A stretch of 64,000 bases of DNA, from assembly GCA_027484425.1 (NCBI GenBank), contig JAIXSZ010000064.1, positions 29,137 to 93,136 on the forward strand, given 5' to 3'. Below are positions 1-10,300 of the stretch, one piece after another; the stretch's first letter is position 1, and each line of letters begins with the position of its first letter. The position numbers were made by a program, and so were the translations under genes. The notes below the pieces were generated by a model. That model did no database searches and was not told the DNA's origin. It worked only from the letters and a program-made list of their open reading frames with translations. Source of the stretch: Sphingobacteriales bacterium (GTDB lineage Bacteria > Bacteroidota > Bacteroidia > Chitinophagales > Chitinophagaceae).

Positions 1-272
1 ACAATATAGTTATCAACCTTACTCGTCAGGATTTTGACTCACTAATAGACTCACGACAATTTAGTATACGCACTTTCAAGGGAGATAGCATTACCACTAT
101 AAGCACCCACTATAACGATGTACCTAGGGGTATGCCGCTCTGCCGATTTACTGCTGCTGGCTATTTAGAATTGGCAGTGAATCATGGTGAGGCAACTTCC
201 TACTGGGGAATAGACCCTAATGACAAATCATCGCATGATTATCACACGATACGAATATCAGTGCTGACATAG
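1..272 (+). CDS. SAM hydroxide adenosyltransferase family protein, C-terminal fragment
   Basis: The 5' part lies outside the window; an open frame runs from base 3 to the TAG at 270-272. The roughly 89 visible residues match the C-terminal barrel of the S-adenosyl-L-methionine hydroxide adenosyltransferase (DUF62) family: a Gly-Met-Pro-Leu segment, then a hydrophobic strand and the pattern LELAVNHGEA, where the family carries its conserved Asn-x-Gly-x-Ala. Family members cleave SAM to adenosine and methionine using water-derived hydroxide. Assignment rests on this domain alone because the N-terminal catalytic domain is not visible. It converges on lpxD with only 24 bases between the stops and no obvious terminator hairpin. 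Confidence 0.7.
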   Translation, partial: NIVINLTRQDFDSLIDSRQFSIRTFKGDSITTISTHYNDVPRGMPLCRFTAAGYLELAVNHGEATSYWGIDPNDKSSHDYHTIRISVLT

Positions 273-296
273 CTAAGCCATCAATATAGTTCTCCT

Positions 297-1328
297 TTAC
301 TGTTCTGTTTGTTTGTTTCTTTCTAGCACACTTATGCGTTGTGCGAGATTATCCAGATTTCTAAAGTGGATGTATGCTTTACGATATCTGTTGGCATCAA
401 ATGCTGGTGAACCCATGTAAACCTCGCCTGTCTTGGTGATGCTCTTCGAAATGCCAGACTGAGCAGTAATAATAGTATTATCTGCTATCTGCAAATGCCC
501 TACTATCCCCACCTGCCCACTGAACATACAATTTTTACCAATCTTGGTAGACCCCGCTATTACATTGCACGCTGCCAAATAGCTATTTTCGCCTACTTCA
601 ACGTTATGTGCTATGTGTATTAGGTTATCAAATTTCACCCCTTTACGCAAAATAGTAGATCCTAGTGTAGCACGATCAATAGCACAGTTAGCACCTATTT
701 CCACATCATCTTCTATCACCACATTGCCTATCTGTGGCACTTTACGCTGCCCTTCGGCGTTCTGCGGCTCAAATCTGAAACCATCACTACCTATCACTGT
801 ACCTGAATGAATAATGCAGCTAGTACCCACCACACAATCTGAGTATATTTTCACGCCTGCAAACAAAGTGGTGTTATCCCCTATCACCACGTTATCGCCT
901 ATGTATACCTGGGGGTATATTTTTACGTTGTTGCCTACACGAGCATTATCGCTCACCACTGCAAATTCGCCTACATATACGTTTTCACCTACTGTTGCAG
1001 TTTCAGATACGTATGATTGTTTAGATATTCCAGTTTTGTTCAGCTTCACTTGGTTATACATCTCAAGCAGTTTAGCAAAAGCTGCTGCTGCACTCTCTAC
1101 TCGTATTAGGGTTGCGGTTATTGGAGCGGTTGCTACAAAGTCGTTGTTTACTATAACCAGTGTAGCCTTAGTGTTGTATATGTATTGAGTATAGGCTGGA
1201 TTGGCAAGAAATGAAATAGACCCAGGCTTACCTTCTTCTATCTTTGAAAGTGTACTTACACTCACTTCCGAATTTCCTTCTATGGTACCATTAAGAATGC
1301 CTGCTATTTGTTGTGCGCTGAATTGCAT
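297..1328 (-). CDS. lpxD: UDP-3-O-(3-hydroxyacyl)glucosamine N-acyltransferase
   Basis: LpxD adds the N-linked hydroxyacyl chain to UDP-3-O-acyl-glucosamine in lipid A biosynthesis. The 343-residue product has the usual family length. Residues 1-100 form the uridine-binding domain. From about 108 onward there is a long run of hexapeptide repeats typical of a left-handed beta-helix trimer. The motif His-Ile-Ala-His-Asn at 238-242 holds the catalytic-base histidine of the family, and a C-terminal helical segment follows. The ATG start gives the expected N-terminus. The gene is the last of a same-strand run after pyrG and the beta-lactamase-like gene. Other lpx genes are not in the window, so this is a detached lpxD copy or the edge of a dispersed pathway. 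Confidence 0.95.
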   Translation of the reverse strand: MQFSAQQIAGILNGTIEGNSEVSVSTLSKIEEGKPGSISFLANPAYTQYIYNTKATLVIVNNDFVATAPITATLIRVESAAAAFAKLLEMYNQVKLNKTGISKQSYVSETATVGENVYVGEFAVVSDNARVGNNVKIYPQVYIGDNVVIGDNTTLFAGVKIYSDCVVGTSCIIHSGTVIGSDGFRFEPQNAEGQRKVPQIGNVVIEDDVEIGANCAIDRATLGSTILRKGVKFDNLIHIAHNVEVGENSYLAACNVIAGSTKIGKNCMFSGQVGIVGHLQIADNTIITAQSGISKSITKTGEVYMGSPAFDANRYRKAYIHFRNLDNLAQRISVLERNKQTEQ

Positions 1329-1455
1329 GTCGTTAGTTTGGATACAAAATAGACAAAATCATGCAAATAGCAACCTTTATTGCAGTCAAAAACTATTACA
1401 AAATGATGCAAGAATGAAACTAATTTCATTTAGGGATAAGCAATCACTGCTTGCC

Positions 1456-2328
1456 CTACTTTACCTCTTCTTTGGGTATAGCACCATAATCTGTAAGTAC
1501 TTCTTTTAGCACTTGTATTCTGGTTTCAAACCAATCTTTGCTTGTATCTTCAACTGGCATTTCAAAATTTTGGGCAAAGAAGTACGGATAATTGCGCTCG
1601 TCTGTTTTGTTCATTGAGCCTTTAGGTTCCTTCACCTTTTGTATACGCTCTACAAAACCTGTAACCCAGTAAATGTATTTATCTCCTTTTATGCGCCCTG
1701 TTCCAGTTTTGTAGTACAATTTGTAGTTGGGCTTTTCCTCGCGCAGCATCATGTTTTTTACTATTCTCTGGCTGCGCTCTGACATGGGCAGCTCTGCAAA
1801 ATAAAGTCTCTTTACAAAACCTGCTTGTTCATCTGCTGATATCTGTAAGGAGTCATTAATCCAAAATTTGTCTATGCCTCCTGCAATGCTCATGTTGCCA
1901 TACTTTACAGTATCTAAGTAATGTTGCATTCTTACTGCCCCTACCCTCCTGGCTATCTCTTGATAATACCATAAACAGCTTTCTTTGAAAGCATCATTCA
2001 TAGTTAAGTCTTTCTCACATGCTTCGGGCCAAGCATCGCTACTATCCCATTTTATCATTAGACGCTCGTCAGGAGCAATAGCTGTTTCAAGAGCCACCAG
2101 CGAATTGAATATCTTAAATGTAGAAGCAGGTGTGTAGCGTGTTATACAACGATCTTTGTTATAATAATGTATCGCTTCATGGTTATTATCTCTCAGTATT
2201 ATACAGGCGTTTTTTATGCCATACCGCTCATATTTTTTCCCCCAATCTTCATGTTCAGTTATTCTTGTTTCGGCACAAGAAGACATGAATACCACTGCCA
2301 ATAACCCTAACAAAATACGTACTTGCAT
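1456..2328 (-). CDS. Class D (OXA-type) beta-lactamase-like lipoprotein
   Basis: A serine penicillin-recognising protein of 290 residues. The N-terminus is hydrophobic and ends in Met-Ser-Ser-Cys18, a plausible lipobox, so the mature protein is probably a periplasm-facing lipoprotein. Class D landmarks appear in order: Ser69-Thr-Phe-Lys72 (active-site serine and the lysine that is carbamylated in OXA enzymes), Ser117-Cys-Leu119 (the SxV position), Tyr143-Gly-Asn145, Trp156 (which packs on the carbamyl-lysine in OXA enzymes) and Lys207-Thr-Gly209 followed by a Trp-Val-Thr-Gly strand. This set distinguishes it from class A enzymes and generic transpeptidases. It sits between pyrG and lpxD without any mobile element, so it looks like a resident gene. 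Whether it hydrolyses clinically relevant drugs cannot be read from sequence. Confidence 0.85.
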   Translation of the reverse strand: MQVRILLGLLAVVFMSSCAETRITEHEDWGKKYERYGIKNACIILRDNNHEAIHYYNKDRCITRYTPASTFKIFNSLVALETAIAPDERLMIKWDSSDAWPEACEKDLTMNDAFKESCLWYYQEIARRVGAVRMQHYLDTVKYGNMSIAGGIDKFWINDSLQISADEQAGFVKRLYFAELPMSERSQRIVKNMMLREEKPNYKLYYKTGTGRIKGDKYIYWVTGFVERIQKVKEPKGSMNKTDERNYPYFFAQNFEMPVEDTSKDWFETRIQVLKEVLTDYGAIPKEEVK

Positions 2329-2414
2329 AAATCTTTATTTTTTTATCTCTACAAAATCACTTGCACAATTATATTTCTACAAATCAAATTAAAATTCAAT
2401 CAACTCAAGCATCA

Positions 2415-4139
<1,725 letters not shown>

Positions 4140-4144
4140 TCACA

Positions 4145-4177
4145 CAAAGGTACATTGGATTAACCAATTATTCAAAA
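4145..4177 (-). promoter_or_regulatory. Predicted pyrG promoter (Bacteroidota sigma-A type)
   Basis: On the minus strand TTTTG (complement of 4173-4177) is followed after 20 bases by TACCTTTG (complement of 4145-4152). This fits the -33 TTTG / -7 TAnnTTTG pattern of Bacteroidota primary sigma promoters. Transcription would begin near 4139 and give a leader of about 70 nucleotides before the pyrG ATG at 4067. Confidence 0.6.
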
Positions 4178-4270
4178 GTAGTGTCCACCAATCTCGGTCC
4201 TTTCGAATGAAGTTGGAGTATGTTTATCAACGAAAAATATATCAGGAACCATACCTCGTCTACAAAAAGC

Positions 4271-4750
4271 CTATTCTTTCATTCTTTCTATAATACCCGT
4301 TATTTGTTTTTCTGTCACCTGACCTTCTATAAATATCTTATCCCCAGTGGCTGGTCTTACTACCACTGTAGCTGGTATAGAGCCCTCCCATGTATTATCT
4401 ACCTTGGGCACAAAAATGTTTGGATTAGAGTCTGATAGCCATATTACATCAGGAAGTACGTTTTTTCGTTGCAAAAAAGTATTCAACTTTAATGGGTAAT
4501 CTTGTTTGAAGTCTAGGCTCACCAGAAGCACCTTTATCGGCTTATCAGCATAGCGCTTCTGTAGTTTGTTGAAAACTGGCAACTCCTCTACACAAGGAGC
4601 ACACCATGTAGCCCAAAAATTAATAATGTAAATTGTATCTTTTGATGAACTGCGTTTTATAACATCATCAATACTCATTGCAGGTATATGCTGCGAAAAA
4701 GCATAAAATGACAGCATCGACACAAAAACAGTACCCAAAAAACGTTTCAT
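4271..4750 (-). CDS. TlpA-like periplasmic thiol-disulfide protein
   Basis: A 159-residue thioredoxin-fold protein. The ATG at 4750 is chosen over an upstream in-frame start because it gives a clean signal peptide (MKRFLGTVFVSMLSFYAFSQ). The redox site is Trp-Cys50-Ala-Pro-Cys53, preceded by the typical strand ending FWATWC and followed by a helix with Glu-Glu-Leu-Pro. A cis-proline-type segment (Ile-Pro-Ala-Thr-Val) lies near the C-terminus. This is the layout of TlpA/ResA-like periplasmic reductants that keep cysteines reduced, for example in cytochrome c maturation. No cytochrome maturation gene is adjacent, so its partner is unknown. It lies downstream of an untranscribed-looking spacer and is convergent with nothing; pyrG precedes on the same strand to its left. 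Confidence 0.85.
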   Translation of the reverse strand: MKRFLGTVFVSMLSFYAFSQHIPAMSIDDVIKRSSSKDTIYIINFWATWCAPCVEELPVFNKLQKRYADKPIKVLLVSLDFKQDYPLKLNTFLQRKNVLPDVIWLSDSNPNIFVPKVDNTWEGSIPATVVVRPATGDKIFIEGQVTEKQITGIIERMKE

Positions 4751-4929
4751 AATGGTGCAGTTAAACGACAGTATCCTATACAAATATACATCTCTATTGT
4801 GCTATTTAGCTGCCACATCGTGTAAGTATAGTGTTAATAGTTTCACCCCAAAAACCACCTTTTGGAAAAACAACATAACATTTTATAAAGCCTAATTTGC
4901 AGTACCATTGGCCATACTTTTTTTTGAAA

Positions 4930-5745
4930 ATGAAACATATTATTTCCCTCCTCTTTGCGTCACTTCTTTTGTCAATAAATGTAGACGCTCAACAAACCGA
5001 AACTTTAGAAATTGGCCATGTACTTACCATACATTCTACGATTCTGCAAGAGGCAAGAATAATAAATGTTTACTTACCAGAATCTTACAAAGAAGACACC
5101 GCTAAATATCCAGTCATTTATTTGCTTGATGGCTCAACAACTGAGGATTTTATACACATTGTAGGTTTGGTGCAGTTTTTGACTATGATAGAGGCAATGG
5201 CACCCACCATAGTAGTGGGCATTGGTAATATTGACCGTAAAAGAGACTTTACCTTTCCTACCTCTATAACCAAAGACAAGCTAGACGTCCCCACCTCTGG
5301 CGGGTCTGCTTCCTTTATTCACTTTATGCAAGCAGAGCTTATTCCTTTCATTAACAATCAGTACAGAACCAATACCAATACTACTCTCCTAGGCCAATCG
5401 CTGGGAGGATTACTGGCAACTGAGATACTACTGAAGCACGATTTATTATTCAAAAACTATATCATAGTAAGCCCTAGCTTGTGGTGGGACAATGAATCGT
5501 TACTATCACCATTAGGTAAAAACCTAAAGAATACAACGCAGTATCAGCACATGGTGTATCTGGCCGTGGGTGGAAAAGAAGACAAAGTAATGCGACAAGA
5601 TGCTGAGAAAATGAAAGACATCATAAAAAAAGCAGCCCTAAAGAACTTCGCATTTAAGTTTGAAACGTTGCCCGAAGAAAGTCACCTCACCATTCTGCAC
5701 AATGCTGCATACAAGGCGCTAATGTGGCTCAATGGCATTAAATAA
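4930..5745 (+). CDS. Secreted alpha/beta-hydrolase, esterase D/IroE-type
   Basis: A 271-residue protein of the putative esterase family (PF00756). The start at 4930 is preferred over an upstream ATG because it begins a typical signal peptide (MKHIISLLFASLLLSINVDA, then Gln-Gln). The nucleophile elbow is Gly155-Gln-Ser157-Leu-Gly-Gly. An acidic residue follows the Gly-Gly-Lys-Glu-Asp segment, and a late Glu-Ser-His-Leu-Thr supplies the expected catalytic histidine. Relatives cleave siderophore esters, acyl esters or carbohydrate esters, and the substrate cannot be told here. No siderophore gene is close by. Transcription probably ends at the hairpin 26 bases downstream, which is shared with the convergent MbnP-like gene. 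Confidence 0.8.
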   Translation: MKHIISLLFASLLLSINVDAQQTETLEIGHVLTIHSTILQEARIINVYLPESYKEDTAKYPVIYLLDGSTTEDFIHIVGLVQFLTMIEAMAPTIVVGIGNIDRKRDFTFPTSITKDKLDVPTSGGSASFIHFMQAELIPFINNQYRTNTNTTLLGQSLGGLLATEILLKHDLLFKNYIIVSPSLWWDNESLLSPLGKNLKNTTQYQHMVYLAVGGKEDKVMRQDAEKMKDIIKKAALKNFAFKFETLPEESHLTILHNAAYKALMWLNGIK

Positions 5746-5770
5746 AACCAGTAAATAAATCAGAAAAAAG

Positions 5771-5803
5771 AAAGCCCATATACTGCACAAGTATATGGGC
5801 TTT
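5771..5803. terminator. Bidirectional intrinsic terminator
   Basis: A perfect 13-base inverted repeat (5771-5783 and 5791-5803) with a 7-base loop, A-rich on the left flank and T-rich on the right. It sits between the stops of the esterase gene and the MbnP-like gene and can serve both directions. Confidence 0.8.
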
Positions 5804-5827
5804 TATCAATAGCAAATCAGTAAAAGA

Positions 5828-6601
5828 CTACAGACCAGCGTATGTCACACTAAACATGCCTGCGTAGTTATCTGCTAGTTTTTTAGCATCTGCGCCCGGC
5901 ATGTGTATGGTGTTGGTGGTAGCAAAGTTGATCATATTTGGCGATTGAAACAACTTAAGCACATTAGCCTGTAGGTGTATGTGAGGCGTTTTGTTTTTGT
6001 TGACTTCAATCTCTGTTGGGAAATTGAGTGTTACTGTACGCAAAACACTATTAGCACCTGTAAAACCTCCTGCGTGCATCATCAATTTACCACTAGTTGT
6101 TGGTGCCTTGGGCGAATTACCTTCAAACTTCAACATAATGTAGCCAGTGTTCCAAGACCAGAAGTTACCCAAGGCCGGATCGAGAGCGCCAGTCTGCGCT
6201 CCTGATACATTGCGCAGACTATCAACCCCGATAGTGAAAGTTACAGACTTATACTTACCACCAGGCACTATAGCCATATTAAAAGTCATTTCTGATGGTG
6301 TTGCAGAATGCTCTATGAGGTGATAGCTCTCAGGTTCGGTGTAGTTTGCTGTTCCAGTGCTTCCATTTAGGACTACATTTGATATGTAGTAGTTTAGCTT
6401 ACTTACCGTAAACGAATCGCCATTGGCATTTTGATACCATTGTGTGTTAAGTTGTAAATTCCCCTCTCCTACTACATTGAAAAACTCCATATACACCTGT
6501 CCATTTTCTACCGTGGGTGTAGGATTTTCTTTTTTTGTGCATGATGACACACCTGTAATTACTGTTGCCGATATAATGGCTATTTTGATTAAATGTTTCA
6601 T
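5828..6601 (-). CDS. MbnP-like lipoprotein (putative copper-associated)
   Basis: A 257-residue protein with a lipoprotein signal ending Val-Ser-Ser-Cys, then a Lys/Glu/Pro-rich linker. The body follows the MbnP-family pattern: an opening strand with Tyr-Met-Glu-Phe-Phe-Asn, then Phe-Thr-Val-Ser-Lys-Leu-Asn-Tyr-Tyr-Ile-Ser-Asn, a Tyr-His-Leu-Ile strand, an Ile-Gly-Val-Asp-Ser segment, a Trp-Ser-Trp-Asn-Thr-Gly-Tyr core and a late His-Ile-His-Leu-Gln. In methanotrophs MbnP is a periplasmic copper protein that works with the di-haem enzyme MbnH. No MbnH-like cytochrome or TonB receptor is next to this gene. The CNGKC-motif gene upstream on the same strand suggests a shared metal-related role, which is inference. 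Confidence 0.75.
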   Translation of the reverse strand: MKHLIKIAIISATVITGVSSCTKKENPTPTVENGQVYMEFFNVVGEGNLQLNTQWYQNANGDSFTVSKLNYYISNVVLNGSTGTANYTEPESYHLIEHSATPSEMTFNMAIVPGGKYKSVTFTIGVDSLRNVSGAQTGALDPALGNFWSWNTGYIMLKFEGNSPKAPTTSGKLMMHAGGFTGANSVLRTVTLNFPTEIEVNKNKTPHIHLQANVLKLFQSPNMINFATTNTIHMPGADAKKLADNYAGMFSVTYAGL

Positions 6602-6639
6602 TCTTTTAGTTGTTGTTGATGTTCAATTATACACTACTT

Positions 6640-6843
6640 TCATTTCCTTACTCTGCACAATCTGCGCGAGTGTCCATACAAATTGATAGACAGTAAAATT
6701 ATACTTACAGATAGGATAGCAGTAGATATTTGTAATACTAGTATTTGATTTTGGGCAAACAGCTGCACTAGCCACAATAACGTAACTGATAAAAAAGTAG
6801 CTATCGAAATGTAGTACAGGGGATGCTTAACTTTATGATTCAT
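6640..6843 (-). CDS. Small two-helix membrane protein, unknown function
   Basis: A 67-residue frame with two predicted membrane helices (about residues 10-29 and 33-54) and a basic C-terminal tail rich in Arg (SRRLCRVRK), so both termini probably face the cytoplasm. I do not recognise a family. Support for it being a real gene is its ATG start, the coherent helix-turn-helix membrane layout, and its position 38 bases upstream of the MbnP-like gene on the same strand. It is short enough that chance cannot be excluded. Confidence 0.45.
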   Translation of the reverse strand: MNHKVKHPLYYISIATFLSVTLLWLVQLFAQNQILVLQISTAILSVSIILLSINLYGHSRRLCRVRK

Positions 6844-6972
6844 GTATTATCCTTATTTAGTGATTAATTTTAATGAAATGGTGCATTTAGCACTACTTCC
6901 TGAATAGAAAAAAGCACACAACGACGCGCAGCACACAATGTGTACTTAAAAAATGTGATTGAAAAAGATACT

Positions 6973-7347
6973 TTAAATAGACGGTGGATGGAAAATAAAA
7001 GATTCAAATACAAAACTGTAACTGTCTGAATAAACAACCAAACATATATTACTACAAAAATGAAATAATCTCGGTATGCTGAAGGAATCAGGTAACACAC
7101 ATTCTAGCAAGTCATTACGGTCACTACTTGTGCTTGACTTGTTTGAATCTGAGTTAACATCTGCTTTGTTCAATTGTTTTTTTAGATAGCACTTACCGTT
7201 GCATTTGAGTTGTGGCTTATTTCGGTTTTCGCACAACTTATTAGCTACATACTCCTTATTCAGTTCATACCATGTCAAAATACCCAACTTAACCAAACTT
7301 TGGAAAGAAAGGCTTATCATAAGCAATATGGAGATGACCCTAAACAA
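6973..7347 (-). CDS. Conserved CNGKC-motif small membrane-anchored protein
   Basis: A 124-residue protein with one N-terminal hydrophobic helix (residues 3-25) followed by an exported domain. Three cysteines cluster at Cys39, Cys49 and Cys53 in the pattern Leu-Cys-Glu-Asn, then Lys-Cys-Asn-Gly-Lys-Cys-Tyr-Leu-Lys-Lys, and the protein ends in a Phe-His-Pro-Pro segment. I recall this combination from uncharacterised Bacteroidota proteins often found beside metal-uptake or TonB genes; the recollection cannot be tested here. The CxxxC pair suggests metal binding or thiol chemistry. It heads the minus-strand run to the two-helix protein and the MbnP-like lipoprotein, and is divergent from tamB with only 29 bases between annotated starts. 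Confidence 0.75.
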   Translation of the reverse strand: MFRVISILLMISLSFQSLVKLGILTWYELNKEYVANKLCENRNKPQLKCNGKCYLKKQLNKADVNSDSNKSSTSSDRNDLLECVLPDSFSIPRLFHFCSNICLVVYSDSYSFVFESFIFHPPSI

Positions 7348-7376
7348 GATTCCACAAAGTTAAGCACAGATCAGTA

Positions 7377-10300
7377 ATGGTTAGCGGAACAAATGTCACA
7401 CAATTGCCTAACTTTTATCACCTGAAAAATACCTTTAACACAGAAATCTTACCATTTACGCTTCTTTGGAACTATTTTTGCTTATACTACGGTAATCAAC
7501 ACAACTGCCTGAAACGTTTTCTCAAAATATCTGGTTATATACTTCTTACAATACTAGCGCTGCTGTTGGCTCTGGTGGCTGCTATCAATTATTCTCCTAT
7601 ACAGTCTTACATTGTTAGTAAGGCAGCATCCATTCTATCAGACAAGCTAGAAACAAAAGTAGAAGTAGACCACGTACGCATTGGTCTGCTCAATAGCCTG
7701 CTGGTGCAGGGAGTATATGTAGAAGATAAGTCAAAAGATACCCTTTTATACGCAGGTGAATTAGAAATTAGAATCACCGACTGGTTCATATTCAAAGATA
7801 AACCAGTGCTGAAATATGTAGGCTTGCACAATTCTTTTATACATCTATACCGTACAGATACTTCTAAAGTTTGGAATTATGGTTTTATTGCTGACGCCTT
7901 CAACAGCCCCAAAAAGAAAAAGAAAAAAGCATCCCAACCAGTAGATTTCGACCTAAAAAAGGTAGAACTGGAAAATGTTCGCATTTACATGGACGATAAA
8001 TGGGTGGGCGAAGACCTAGACTTTAACATCGGATATCTTTTGGTGAATGGCGATGCAATAGACGTAAAAAAGAAACTTATAAATATTGATAATATAGAGA
8101 TAAAAAAAGGAGGCTTATTTGTTCACGAGTACACTGGTGGAAGGCCGAAGCATCTAAAACCAAAACATATAGATACCTTCGACACTACCCCCTTCAACCC
8201 CGAGATGTGGCAAGTAACACTGAGCAATCTGGACATGATAGATTGCTTTTTCAAATTAAAAGCGAATGACAAAATACCTATTTCAGGTTTATTTGACGAA
8301 AACCACCTGGACATTAAATCCATCACCGCCTCTGTATCTGATTTGGGCATTATAAGCGACACCATTAAAGGGAATATTGAGCATCTGTCGGCTATTGAGA
8401 GATGTGGACTGATACTCAGAAGAATGCAATGTAAAGCTACTGTCTCGCCAGTAGCATCCATATGCAAAGACCTATATCTGGAAACTAACAATAGTAAACT
8501 GAAAGATTACTATGCAATGCATTACAAACATTTCCCCAACTTTCTTGACTATATAGATAGTGTAGAAATGGTGGCAAACCTCAAAGAATCTGAAATTGAT
8601 AAAAGAGATATTCAGTTTTTTGCTCCAGAACTAGAGATATTACCCGATATGCTTATAAAGGCTAGTGGAAAAGGGAAAGGAACGGTGTCAAACTTATTGG
8701 TAGAAAACCTCAAGCTAGCTGATGGTCATATCGCGCTCAAAGGCAATCTCTCTATGAAAGGACTTCCAGACATATACACCACACTAATAACATTCACTGA
8801 TGCAGAGATACTTACCACGGGCAAAGGAATATTGCACTATTCACCTTCTCTTCGTCATTCACCGAATCTTGCCATAGATAGCATTTCTAAAATTTACTTT
8901 GCTGGAGTTTACGAGGGGTATATAGAAAATTTCAGAGTGCAGGGAACTTTTGCTTCAAATACTGGAAAACTAACTACTGATGTAAAAATGTACATTCCAG
9001 GATTTGATAGCGACTCTGCTACTTACTCTGGGCAAATAAGTACCGAACAGCTGCAACTAGGCAAACTGGTACGACAACCTTTATTAGGGAAAATAACCCT
9101 AAATGAAAAAATATCTGGCTTCTCATTCAACCCCGAATTCATGCAAATGCAAGTTGAAGGAAGCATAAAAGAGTTTGAAGTAAATGGCTACAATTACCAT
9201 AATATTTTGACTCAAGGAACACTCGCAAGAAAACAATTTGATGGCAAGGTGCTGGTTGATGACCCTAACCTGGCGTTAGACTTTGACGGCAGCCTTAATT
9301 ATGAAGATAGACTAATGAAGATTAATGCCGAGGCACACTTACTAGGCAGCAACTTCAGGGCTATGAACATTACAAAGGATAATATCACAGCTTCTGCCGA
9401 CTTTGACCTAAACTGGACAGGTAGTAACATTGACAACTTTTCTGGCTACGCCAAACTTTTTAACATTGACCTACACCGCAACGCTCGTTTATTGGCTATC
9501 GATTCTGTGTATCTACGTTCATCTGGTGACAGCATGCATAGAAACCTATCTGTTAACAGCGATGCTTTTACTGCCAATATAAATGGAAATTATAGAATCA
9601 GCAGTTTGCCAGCATCAATCCAGTATTACCTGTCTCGCTATATCCCTAATTATATCAAAGCTCCTGAAAAATACGCCCCCTATCAGGAATTAAACTTTGA
9701 AATTACCACTAACAAAATAGATAGCATTTTTGCTGTCACTATCCCGATATTAAGAGGGTTTGATCATGCTACTGTTTCTGGTTCACTCAATACTAGCGCT
9801 AAAAAACTTTCATTGAATGCAGATATACCCTACGGAAGTATAGGTAATGTTCACCTGCGCAAAATGTCGATAACTGGCGAAGGTGACCTCAATGCATTGG
9901 CACTCAATACTACTGTTAGTAACATTACTATTGGCGACAGTGTAATGAATGGCGCTCTGAGCCTTACTACTTCGGTAGGCAACGACTCAGTATTTTTTTC
10001 GTTAGCTACCATATCTCCCGACAAGAGTAGCTCTATATCTATGAATGGTCGGATAACAGCCTACAGCGACACATTGGAACTCAATGTATTCCCGTCTCAG
10101 TTTTTCATGAATAAAGTGAAATGGAATATAGCAGGTGGAAGTCAGGTAATATACAGCGATAATTTCCTGTTTGTTAAAGGCGTTTCATTAACATCGGATT
10201 TGCAACGAATATCCGTTAATACTAGAGCTGGTAAAGGACAGCCGCTTGTAGTAAATATGGACAATATTGATGTGGCACAACTTGGAAATCTGGCTACACT

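Noticed and set aside
6870..7100. 76-residue minus-strand frame overlapping the CNGKC gene
   Set aside because: It is another frame of the same DNA, where the CNGKC frame has clear sequence character.
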